In this document: piece by piece, positions 39,193-50,500 of the stretch | Numbering within the stretch: position 1 is the first letter of the stretch | Layout: each line of letters opens with the position of its first letter | Assembly (NCBI GenBank): GCA_013396525.1 | Contig: VWYX01000403.1 | Location: 600,378 to 664,377, forward strand | Reading direction: 5' to 3' | Length of the DNA: 64,000 nucleotides | Source: Chaetorhynchus papuensis | Taxonomy: Eukaryota > Chordata > Aves > Passeriformes > Rhipiduridae | Program-made: the position numbers and the translations under genes | Notes under the pieces: model-generated | Told to the model about the DNA's origin: nothing | Seen by the model: only the letters and a program-made list of their open reading frames with translations | Databases searched by the model: none

Positions 39193-40084
39193 GTAAGTAC
39201 AGCCACCAGCTTGCAGATTGATGCTGAATTTGATTTTGGTGAAGGTTGAAATACTTCCCTTTTGACTAAGAAAATAATTATCTCTGACTTCTAGAAACTT
39301 TATTTGGCCTTTTCTATTGGTTGCTTCAAAAAAACAAGTTTCTGTCTCTTAATTTTGAAGTCCCTTAAAAACAAAGTATTTTATTTCCATTACAAACATA
39401 GAAAAGACACTGCATGCATAAATGCTTGTGTGCATCTGCCAGAGATAGAATCACAGGCCAGTGACTGTGCCATCATCTTCAACCCTGATTTGTACAGAAA
39501 ATGTAGACAATATCCAGCCATGTAGGGCTGCACACCCAGAGCCTACCCCACTGGTGGGCAGCTGAAGGTCACATTATATTAATGTAGAATCCATATATTA
39601 ATGCAGAAATGACAGTGCAGAGTGAAGGTGCATGTGCAGAGCTGGACAGGCTGCAGGAGTTCCACTCCCACCGCTCTCCCAGAGCTCTGCTGCAGCTGCG
39701 TTTGCTTCAGTGGGCTTGGGGGAAACTCACACATGGGTGTGCCAACAGCACAAAAAACTCCCCCAAACTCCAGGCAGGCTTTTTCCCCACACATCCACGC
39801 ACGTGTTGCCATGATCCTTTGGAGCACTTGCAACTTCTGCTCACAGATGTTTCCACGCCCCTCGTCCTTCACACCAACACACACGTGTGCACACACACTG
39901 CTCCCGGCACACGGACACACCTGTGCACCTCTGTCCTCACTTCAGCTGGGAGGGAGTTTGCTTATTCCCAGTATAATGCTGTGTTCTGGATTTGGAATGA
40001 GAATGTTGCTGATAACACACTGTTTTGGGGTTTTTTAAGTTCTGTTTAGCCTAAGTCAAGAACTTTTTTTTTTTCTTTTTTTGT

Positions 40085-40496
40085 GTCTCATGCTTTGCCA
40101 GTGAGGTTTGCAATAGAAACTGGGAGGGAGCAAAGCTGGCACAGATGACCTGAACTGACCAAAGGGATATTCCACTCCATAGAACATTATACCCGGTATA
40201 TAAACTGGGGGAGTTACCAGGAAGGGGCCGATCTGGGTTTGGGGAGAGGCAGTCTGACATCAGTCAGCTGGAGATGAGCAATTGCATTGTGCATCACTTG
40301 TTCTGGGTGTTTTCCCGTTCCCTTTTTATTATCGTTATTATTTACCATTATTATTGTGTTTTACTTTGTTTTCAATTACTGAACTGTTCTTATCACAACT
40401 TTTACCTTTGATTCTCCTCCCCATTCCACCGGCGGGGCAGTGGGGGAAGAGAAGAGGGAGTTGCGTGGTGCTTAATTTCCAGCTGGGCTTAACCCA
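40085..40496 (+). mobile_element. Solo LTR of an endogenous retrovirus
   Basis: The block order matches an LTR family common in songbird genomes: a region around GACCAAAGGGATATTCCACT, a TATA box (TATATAAA, 40,197-40,204) followed by ACTGGGGGAG, a T/A-rich stretch (about 40,318-40,380), a segment with AACTGTTCTTATC, a C-rich segment with CCACCGGCGGGGCAG, and a terminal segment GTGCTTAATTTCCAGCTGGG ending near AACCCA. No gag, pol or env frame, primer-binding site or second LTR is adjacent, so it is a solo LTR left by recombination. The copy is diverged and its 5' edge is approximate. Orientation is the same as CCDC92. Its right end runs into the CCDC92 CpG island. Confidence 0.75.
40197..40204 (+). 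promoter_or_regulatory. TATA box of the solo LTR
   Basis: A perfect TATATAAA lies at the position expected for the U3/R boundary of this LTR. If active, it would start transcripts about 25-30 bases downstream (near 40,230) that read through the CpG island toward the CCDC92 first-exon donor. Confidence 0.6.
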
Positions 40497-40599
40497 TGAG
40501 CTCTCCCGGGAGCGCACATCCATCCCCTCCTCTCCCGCATTCCCCCGCACCCGGTGCCTTCTCCTCCTCCTCCCTCTCCCTCTCCAGGTGCGCGCTCCC

Positions 40600-40834
40600 C
40601 GCGCGCTGCTCCCGTGTGCGCGCACGCCCCGCCCAGCGCGCGGGCCCGGGCGGGCGGGGCCGGGGCGGCCGCGCTGTCCCCCCGTTGCCAGAGCGACGGG
40701 CCCGGTGCCGCAGCCGCACCTGCGCCTGCGCCGCCGCCCCCGGTGCCGGTGCCGCCGCCGGTCTGTGCCGGCCCCGCGGGGCGCCCGCGGTCCTTCGGGC
40801 GGGGGGAGCGGCGGACCCGGCTCGGGGTGAGCAG
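40600..40834 (+). other. CCDC92: Probable noncoding first exon of CCDC92
   Basis: The proposed 3' end is the donor GAGCAG|GTGAGG after base 40,834; a second possible donor (CGGG|GTGAGC) lies at 40,825/40,826. The 5' end is not defined by sequence and the start given is a placeholder within the island. CCDC92 translation begins in the next exon, so this exon is 5'UTR only. The intron to 52,279 would be about 11.4 kb. Confidence 0.45.
40684..40697 (+). promoter_or_regulatory. Candidate RFX X-box
   Basis: GTTGCC, a 2-base spacer, then AGCGAC gives an imperfect inverted repeat fitting the RFX X-box (GTNRCC N RGYAAC) at 11 of 12 half-site positions. RFX factors drive many ciliary genes. It is within the CpG island core, about 140 bases before the proposed first-exon donor, so it is well placed to regulate CCDC92, whose product is a ciliary-base protein. 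Confidence 0.5.
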
Positions 40835-41590
40835 GTGAGGGGCCGGGCGGGGCGGCGGCTGAGGCGCGGGGGCTGCGGCGCGCTGTGCCCTCCGCCCCGG
40901 GCCGGCTGAGGGGGCGTCAGCGGCATCGCGACCCCCGGGGCCGGGTGGGGAACGGGGAAGCGGCGTCGTTGCCCCGGGAGGGGGCTGGAGGCCTTTTTCC
41001 CACTCGCACGAATCCACCGCCCGCCGAGGGTCCCTCCCGTGAAGGGCGGGCGGGGCTGTCGGGGCGCTCCGCCGGCCCCGCTGCGCGTTAGGCGGGGCGG
41101 CCGCGGCCCCGGGACCTGCGGCGGCTGGGGGGAGCTGCCCTGGCGATGGGGAGCGATCAGCCCCTCCCGAGGGCCGGTCAGAGCTCCCCGGGGCCGGGGC
41201 GGCCGTTGCGGGGCAGCGAACAGCGCGGCGGGTGCGCGCAGGGCGGCTCCGGGCCGGTGCGCCGGGCGCTGGCGCTGGCCCAAAGCGCTTCCTGCGCGCT
41301 CCTGAGAGCATCCAGGGCCCTTTTCTGGTCACCGGAGCACAGGGGATGAGGGAGCTGCCCTGCATCTCGCTGTACCCCCCTTGTTTTTCCGTTTGTGCCG
41401 GCTCGGGGGCAAGGACGTGTCTGTATTTCTGTTTGGGATGTTCCCCAGAGCAGGAGAGCGGCCGCCCATCGCCTCCCCCTGCCCAGCTCGGGCTTCGGTG
41501 GGGCCGCTGCACCCGCCCGCACCCACCGGGGCAGGTTTCGCACCGCATCCTCCTGCATCCTTCGCAGGCGCCTTTTGCATCGCACCTTTT

Positions 41591-44500
41591 CACTTTACAA
41601 AGTGACAACAGTGTCGTTTTCATGAGTAGCACAGGGCCGGTAAAGGGCTGGACGGATCGATTGTGTACAGTTTGGAGTGGGTAGGGAATAACCTTCGTGT
41701 GAGAGGAGGAGGTTTTTCCTGCGAAGGAGAACGCCTGGCGTCTGTGGATAAGGCAGCAGAGGAGTGCAGGGCGTCTTCAGACACGGAGATGCTTCCAGAC
41801 GCAGTTTCCCTGCGCAGGACATGGGGTGGGACAGCAGGGAGGAAGGAGGGGCCCTTCCCGCCCTGGACAGCAATGGAATGCACCTGAGCCCACCTTATTA
41901 GATTGGGTGGAGTTGAGCAGTGAAGGTAAATGTGAACACAGAAGCTGAGGCAGCCCTGGGGGTGGAATTGTCTGTTTTGATCTGCATTGCAGGTGCATAG
42001 GAAGCATCCAGGGTACTTGTTGGCTTTACTTAGATGGTAAGATGCTTACACTTAAAAAGCTGTATTGAGCTTTTGCAATGTCAATTATACTCCTTAATTA
42101 AAAAATAAAAGACAAATGGATGTGACTGTAAATACAGTGCCTTTTCCCATAATAACTTGCTCATTAGTGAATGCAATTCTGTAGTGCGTTACTGTGACTG
42201 AGCCTCTGGGAGACTGACATTTATGCTCTTAAACTGCACATTGCTTTTTGGTTTGACAATTTAAAGCAAGTGCTTTATACACAGATAGCGGCTGACTTGT
42301 AATATTGTTGATTTTTCAAGTTTTTGGTTGTACTTAGGCTCCAGCAGTCATTTTTAGTGAAACAACAAAGATTGGAAGGTCATAAAAGAGCAGATTATCA
42401 GCTGGCTAAACTGATGCATAACCACTTGTTTTCATCCTATTGCTGTACTTCTGCTTAATATATCTGTAAAGTTTCCTCCCTCATCCCCTTAGAAAAGATG
42501 AAGGTCTCATGACCAATCCAGATCCTCTAAGTAGTTTCCAGTCCAGTAGTTGTTGGAAACTGTAGAACAGCAGTAATTTCATTCCTTACAGTCGTTTCCT
42601 TTCATCAGATTTCAGATATAGCTGCATGCTTTCAGGGCTTTTAAATTATTTTTTAAATGTGTTTTGTTACAAAAATTCCACTGTTCCTTAGTGTACCCTA
42701 ATTCAGGAGGCTGTAGGTGTTAAGGGCGATATATTTGTTCATCCAGATCTACCACATTAGTCAGTCCTTTAACTGCAGAAGGCAGAACACAAACTCCCCA
42801 GTGCTATCATGGCAGAATGTGGACTATAATGTAAAGTAAAATAAAATATTTATTGAACATTATAAACAGCATAACAGAGTGAGTGCAATTGTAATTTTCA
42901 GGCATCTCATTTCTGTTCTGTGGCTTAAAAAATGGCGATTCAGAGTAGCAGAACTGTGAAGGCTTGTTTTCATATTGGGTAAACAGATTACTATTAATCT
43001 TTTTACTCACGTTTAACTTCATTTTTCATAGTAAAGTTTAAAAAAAGGTAGCAAGTTGTAGTTTATTTTATAGAGAGAAAAGACATCTTCATCTTTCTAA
43101 AAATTTATAATGCTGAAGTGGTTTTTTTTGCTGACAAGTGTTACTTTCTGTTCATATTTATGCACATGTGTCTGTTAGTAACTAAAAGCGATGGGTTTAG
43201 TTGAGCAGCACTTTACTGAAAATTCAGCAGTCAGATAAGTTGACGAGGGGGAAAAGTTACGTATGGGACATAGTTTTTTCTTTTTGCTGGTTTGGAAAGC
43301 AAAGCCACTAAAAGGAAAATGTAAGGAAGTTGGTGTTGAGGAAAGACAGGTGCCTGACAGGTCTGTGCTCCCAATTCCTGAGCACACGGGGGACACGAGT
43401 GGCTGTGACCCATCCCACAGCTCAGACACAGCTCTGTGCCGAGCGAGCGCGGCCCCAGGCTGCTGCAATGAGCCAGGGCTGCTGCAGTGAGCCAGGGCTC
43501 CCAGAAGGGTCCGGCAGAGCTCCCGGGTTCAGGTGGGAGGATGCCCTTTGTTCAGGCACAAACCGTATCACCAGGGCTCTGCTTTCCTCTGCTGAGACAA
43601 ACCCTCCCCTCCGCTCTTGTGCACGAATCGAATGTACATCCGGAGAGCACATGAGGATGGCAAATAGTGCCTTGAGTTGAGCTGAGTGGGAGTGTTAACC
43701 CCTGGTTACCACCTGCTGGCCCTCGCCTCTGTTCCTTCACCTTTACCTGTCTGGCTGTAGCATTGTCAGTGAATGTGGGCCTGATTTGTCTCTGTGCTCA
43801 TTTCTAAGTGATGTAAAAAATACCTTCCTCTAAACCAGGAGGTGTGATAATGGGTGTTAGTCTGTCTCCATGTGAGCAGTGAATGATTTTGTTTAATAAT
43901 GTTTTACAGTTATCTACCAGCTCATTTCTCCTGGTGATGTTAAAGACTATGGTACTATAAATAGGAACAATAATTTATTTATCACTAGACATTAGAGGCA
44001 TGACAAAATATGCTGAAACTGTTGTTTTCAGAGTGTATCGGAACTTCTGCAAGCTGTTTGTTTGGGTGGTTTTAAATAATCATTGAAAAATGCTTTTCGT
44101 TGGATTGCTATTTCTTTCCTGCTATTGGGGAGCATGTTTGTTCTCATTTCACTCCAAGGAAACCTTTGCTTTGTATTTAAAATGCTAAAATATGTTGCTG
44201 CTTCTTGGTTTTAATTATTTGATTGAGAGATGAGGTTTAAAACCAGTGTTATTTAAAAACAGTGCTGGACTGAAAACTGTTAAATGTCATGGCTTCTCCA
44301 CAAACAGAATGGTAGCTGTCTCCAGAAAGGCTGAAAATATGCCAGGGAACAGTAGCTCCCTGTAATCCGAGTCCGTGCCCAGAGGGAGGGCACAAAAGGC
44401 TCAGCAGATCGCATTTCTGTGGAGCAGAGGTGTCGAGCTCAGGAAGAGTCCATCTGTGTGGCAAAACCGTGGGAATGATGTCAGAACCGGCAGGTTCCCT

Positions 44501-47500
44501 TTGTAATAGAAATGTGTCTGCTTGTTTCCTTTCCAGCCTCAGGAAAGCTCGATTTAAGCTGTGTAGCTTTATTGTCTCAGTTTGAGACACCTGGGTTATG
44601 GAAGTGAGGGTATAAAGTGCTTCTGTTTGGAACCCTTTGTCTTGGCATCCTATTTAACACCAAAAAAAATCTTGCTTAAGAAAGGATTTGGACATAGGTC
44701 ATCACCACTACCAGATTTCCTTCATCAGCAGCTCTCAGTACCTTTAGCAAAGCAGAGACCAATTTTTGTGTGTTTGATCATAGCTGCTGTTCTAAAATAA
44801 TAAAAATCAATGCCTTATGAAACAGCATCACAGAATGCATTAGAGAAAAGCACCTCCTCAGCCTGTTACACTTGCCTGGAAATGGTTGTGCAGTTCTGTA
44901 GAGTTGCTGTTACAAGAGCTGCTCTCTGTAAATGATCTCCCAGGACAGATTTCTTCAGCTTGCTGTAAGGCTTCACTGCCTTCTGCTGTGTTTCACAAAT
45001 ATTCCAGGTGAACTCTGAAAATCGTAATTTCTGCAGTTCACGCAGTAGGAGCTCAAGCTCAGGCAAGTGCCTGGAGCTGGCGCTGCTGCAGGAAGCAGTT
45101 CTGCCTGTACCACCTCCCTGACCTGCTTACAGATTCTATTTTTTATTTTATTTTTTTCACCTTCCCCAGGCATCTACAGTGCTGCACAGTGAACCTGTCA
45201 CCTGAAAGCAGCCAGTGGAAAAATGGGTTTGTTTTCAGCTGCACCAGTTCCCTGACCTGGTTCACTGAATGACCAGGAAGGTGATTCTGGAGCATTTCAG
45301 AAATGCAACACTAAATTCTTGCTCATTGTATGTGAGTAAGATGGGTGAGACAAAGTCTTGTCTGGGCTGGGCGGTGAAATAGTCACATGTCTGTGTGGTG
45401 GTGGGTTTTTATCGTGTTAGGGACAGGGAAAAGGCCCAGCCCAGCTGGTTATGTGAAACCAGCTTAGTAATTTTTTTGGTTTGTGTTTCAGCAAGCTTCA
45501 GAAAGGGCAAATTTTTATATTGCACAAATACATTTTCTTCAGTTTCTGGTGCAATTCACACATCCTTGATCGTATAGGACAAAATTAAACGAGGACATGC
45601 AGTGTTCATGAGTGAGTATTTGATATCTGAAAACAGCCTGTGACTGTTCCGTAGTATAGTGTGATTTCTAAGCATGAATTTAGAGTTATACTTAACAGAT
45701 CCTTGTATCAAAACCACCCACAGCCCCCCTTAAGTCCTGATTCAGCTTTAACTGAAGATGGAGAACTTTCTAAATGACTTTGGAAAGAATAGAATCAGGC
45801 TCAGGTTTATGTGTAACACTGATATTGTGTTAGTCTGGGAGGATTGAATATTAATTTTCTTGTCATTCTTCTGACAAAAGAATTTGGTTTAGTAGAAAGA
45901 GTACCATGTCTTTGCAATATTGTGACTGCCTGGTTGTGATTGGGGTGCAGTTTGCATTCTGTGGCTTTAATGGAGTTTATATTAAAATAACAAACTATTT
46001 TATCCTCAGATGAAGGGGTGAATAAAATAGAAGAGCCATTCTTTAGGAGCGTGTCCTAGAGAGCAGAGGAGACCCAACCTGTTCCTCTACGTTTCATCAT
46101 TGGTAAAGGGGTTCTTTTGAAGTAGTCAGTGTCATTTAGATGACACCTTCTTTGTTTCTCTAAAGTGAATTAGGCCCAAATTAGATAATTTTCAAAGCTT
46201 CCTGCCAGAGTAAGGTATTTGTTGCTGACAGCTGTACAGCCATAGCTTTGCACACCCTGTTATTGGTCACAATAACTGTGTCTGTCTGAAATGCCACTGC
46301 AGGACCATTTGATTGGGTTCTCTTACAGTCTCTGCCACAGCAGTGATTTTAACGTCTGATTCCTTTTAATCTCTTTCACTATGACAACTCCAAGGTTGGG
46401 TGGTCTCAAGGACAGAGAAAACACCACGTGAACTATTCCTGTCAGTGCTCCTGACTCCAGGTACATGGTGAGACACATAGGCAGTCAGTGAGTTCTGTGC
46501 AAAAGTACCAGCTGGTTCCTTTGGAGCATCCAAAATTAAATCATTGCTACCAGGATGGTGTCCACTCAATTATTCTTCCCGCTGCCGTACCAGCTGCTGT
46601 AGGAGTAACAAAAAGTCATCTTCTTACTAAAATGCTAAAATATGTGCTTGCAGGACTTTCAGAGATTAACTGTAAAGAGTTTGCACAGTCTCTCATCAGA
46701 AAATGATGGGAAAGTCAGGACGAGAAACCACTGAGTAAAATAGCATCAAAAGCAGTAGAAATGGAAAAGGAGCTGAGAAAGCGAAATCATGTCCTTCCTC
46801 TGGGAGGACAGTGGCACAGTTCCTTCTTCCCCTCCATTGTCTCCAGGAAAGAACTACTAATTCTGCTGGGCTTAAAACACACAAATGAAAAGAATATGAG
46901 GACAAGTTACTGGGTCAATAATGATGTGTAAGCATTGTTATATTTTAATGCAGAAGGCTGAGGAGGAGGGGGAAGGAGGTGCTGCTGCAAGAGGTACTCG
47001 TTACTAATAAGGGAGCACTGGAGAAGGGGAGGAATGTCCAGAGGTGGATGTGTAGGCTGTGTATTGTCTGAAAAGCTTGACTTTTGTTAAACTGGCTTAG
47101 TCTGATGCACTGATGAATGAGGGGTGAGCAGAAATCTGAAACTGTGGAAGAGTTTGTCACTCAGCTGTATTGTTGCTGGGTCTGCTTTAGTAGAGGTGTA
47201 ATGGTGCCATAGAATCGGTTCGTGGGAGACTTGATGCAAATGTCCAAGCAGAAAGAGAGCAAAGCCCTTGAGTTGGCTGTGGAGGCTGCAGGGTCTCCTT
47301 TATGATGTCCTTTGAAAGGAGCTGAGGAAACGCTTTGGGGATGGCATTTCGTCTCAGAGATGGAGAGCTGATCTAAGCAAAGAACAACAAAGTGACTGTC
47401 GGTAATTTCAGCATTAGAGCTGTGTTGTTTAGATAAGTTTGGTCAGTTCAGTGGCAGTCTTTGAAATGGGGTCTGGCTAAAACTTTGGAGGGTCTTACCA

Positions 47501-50500
47501 AAGGAATCCACTGTCCTTACTTATTTCTTGAAACTGTACTTTGTATAGCAAACAAATGACTTTTTTGCAGCTTTTGTTACATTTTGAGGGGGTGCTGGCC
47601 AGAGAGCAGTTGAGAGGAAAATGTCTGCCCATACATATTTCAAGGATATGAGTTGGCAGGGAGCTGAAGCAGCTTCTCGGGTGATGGTCACCCCATCCAT
47701 GTAAAAGGAGGTTATTGTGTTCTGTTTGGTGGATACCAAACAGGAATGAAAATGCTGTTTGGGCTTTGTTCCATCCTTTGGACTTGTGTCTAAGGTCAGA
47801 GATTAGCATTTCCCTCCTCCTATCTTGCAGCGGGGTATAGAGATGCTCTGGTTTTGTGCAAAGGCATCTGATACGCAGCCAGATGCTTGTTGCCTTGAAA
47901 CATTTTGAACTCTCTCCAAATGCTTAAGATCCAAAAAGGCCTGGAGCCTGCACATCCTCTGCAAGGCAAGATGTGGCTGTTAAAATGTTAGTGACTGTTT
48001 ATAGTGAGCATGTGATTAGGTTGCATTTTGAAAGCTCCTGTTTAATATTTTTTTCCTTTTCCATGTAAGATTGTGTGTGTGTGTTCCCTTTTGAAGAGAA
48101 CATGCACTTCTAAAGAGACAGAACAGTTCCTTTTTAAGGTGAGCTTACTGGAATGGTAATTGAAATTACCTTCTCTGCTTTGCTGGAAGATGATTGCTTA
48201 GGTAGATGCTGTCATGATTAAAGTGTTGTACTTAATGTTCCCAAGGGAATTCTGTTTGACTCATTCCATTTGTTCCTCCTTGGCTATATTAAAGAGAAAT
48301 TGTGAATCCATTGTTTGGAGGAGATGAGGCTCAATCTCGGAGCTATATATAGAACCATTTGGTGGTGTGGTGGTTCTGAGAAATGAGAAATTGTGGATGT
48401 TTGAAAGGTGGAATGTAGTGCACCATCTGCACAAAGCCTCTGGCGCTGACAGGTTGGACACTTGGTGTTTGGGGCCAGTCCTGCTGCCAAAGAGGAGCTG
48501 TGTCACCCTCACCATCACCCCTGGACACTGCAGTGTCCCTTTAGTGTTCTGTCATCCTTCCCAAATGCTGCGTGCGTTCCCAGGGGACTTTGCCAAGCCC
48601 TGCATTGCACAGTTCCTTCTGTGTAAGAACATAGCAAACACTTTTTTTGTTTGGAGACAAAGGGGAAGGGGGGGAAACCATAGTGACATAACTTTGTGCT
48701 GTGTATGCAGTCACAGTGTTCTTCCCAGCACTGGTGTCTTTTATCTGCTGGGATCCAGCCAGAGCCTGGTTGCTTGGAGAGCTTGTCCCACCAGTTTCCA
48801 TGGTGGGAGGTGGAGGTTGCTCCTCTGGGCTGTAAAGGGCACCATTGACTTCTGCATTTTGCTGTTTCTCTTAGGGTTGTTGACCTTCTTGTTTCAGAGG
48901 GCCTGACATGAAATCAACTTAGTGCAATCCCAGGACTGCTTTATAGGATTCCCTCTTGGAAACCCCAATGGGAGATGCACCTGATGAATAGATTTTTTTT
49001 TTTTCTTTAGCCTGACCCCTCCCAAGACCCTTTTCTGTCAGATCTCAGCTGCCCATGGGAGCAGTTGGATGAGAGTTGTGGCTCTTCACACAGTATGCAT
49101 TGTGTTGAGTATTGTTAAGGAACTGGGAGCAGCTCTAAATCCCACTAACCAACCTCTCTGGAACTAAGTGAAAGGGTCTGCGTAGGGAAGTGGTAGGAAA
49201 ATGTTCACTGACTTGTACTAAAACAAATTGTTATTTCTTTTTCATTATATTTGTTTCCTTTTCATTATCTCCTGGGTCATTTCCCATTTTAAAAATGTTC
49301 AGGCTTGCACAGGTCAGTGGGTCTCACTTTGCACCTATGAGCTTCTGACAAATATGACACTAGAATTTGTGTGCTCGAAATATGTTTGGCTGAAAAAGCT
49401 ATCAAAAATATTTTTAGTATTTTGCAACTGAGCTTGGTTGACAGGTAATGCATATTCAGTTGGAATCCATTTAATCCAAATCTCAGACTTGAATAATATT
49501 AGGTCTAATTATGTGTTTTAAGATTTGGCATAAAATTAATAGTGCTTTGAAATATATTGTTAAAACTAATTTGTACAGATTTCAAAGCAAATCCATGTCT
49601 CTCTGTATAGCAACTGTCTGTGCAGGACATTTTCCCTTTTGCTGGTTTTACAGTAGATGGTTTTGTCTGTTTCCCAGGGCACAGATCTCACAGTGCTGGC
49701 TGTGCTGTGTAGAAAGGCATGAGTGGGTGGGTGAGTGGGTTTGGAAGTGGATCTGCTGCCCACACATCCATGGAGGCTGTGGCTTCACCTCGCTGGCCCT
49801 CCCTTTCCCTTGCAGGGAAGGAGAGAGGACAGGCAGACAACCAGGCTGCTGTGAGGAAGAAAAGCACAAAAAGGCTGCAGAGGGTTGTGGGAAACTACTT
49901 AGTGCAGAGGGGCTGCAGCTAAAACTCATCGTGGGTTGATTTAATTGATCTCACTGATTAACTTACTGCTGCTGCAGGGAAGATGATGCTCTGGTGCTGG
50001 TTGTTCTTATTTTCTTCCTAAGCCTATAACACTCGCTTGCCTCTGATTATATTTGTTTTCTTCAGAGCAGGTAATCCTGGTGTGATCTTTCAGATAGATG
50101 CAGGAGATCAAAGTGAAAAAGCAATTGAGGAGATTAATAGTGAGAGCCCTGTTCTGGTTTTTTTGAACATTTAGAAACTGGTTTTTAATGAACGTGTTTA
50201 TTTGCAAGGCCTGAGCTATGAACATTTACTGTCTGATGCAGGTGATGAAGTGTTTCCCCATTCAGGGAATATTTTCCTGTTTGGGTTATGGTTACAGGTG
50301 TAAAGCCACCATTAATACCTATTGTGAGAGCAGAAGCTCTGGGCTATTGTGCAGAGGCTGTTCTTTCACCTACTCCTGTCACAGCTTAGGGTTTCTTTTG
50401 GAAAATACATTCCTTGATTAAGAATCCCTTCTGAGCCTCGGTGTCCCACACAGTCAGAGCTCCAGCTGTGGCTTTATCCTGCTGTCGTGCTCAGTTGATC

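Larger units (their letters stand above)
40430..41590. promoter_or_regulatory. CCDC92: CpG island, probable CCDC92 promoter
   Basis: CpG density and GC content jump here, strongest from about 40,490 to 41,330, with several GC-box strings (GGGCGGGGCCGGGGCGG near 40,650) and an NRF1-like CTGCGCCTGCGCC near 40,721. There is no TATA box in the island itself. This is the only large island in the window and lies upstream of CCDC92 in the right orientation. In mammals, as I recall, CCDC92 starts head to head with ZNF664 from one island, so the promoter could be bidirectional here too, but no ZNF664 exon was found in the window. Very long open frames on the minus strand (for example 40,472-41,632) are a product of base composition. 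Confidence 0.8.

Noticed and set aside
40472..41632. 386- and 264-codon minus-strand open frames in the CpG island
   Set aside because: Pro/Ala/Arg/Gly-only composition from GC-rich DNA with all frames open; no domain, no splice context, and the region is a promoter.
45150..45300. Alternative CCDC92 5' exon after the strong acceptor at about 45,170
   Set aside because: The acceptor is good, but no convincing donor follows at a typical distance; left as a note in the intron entry.
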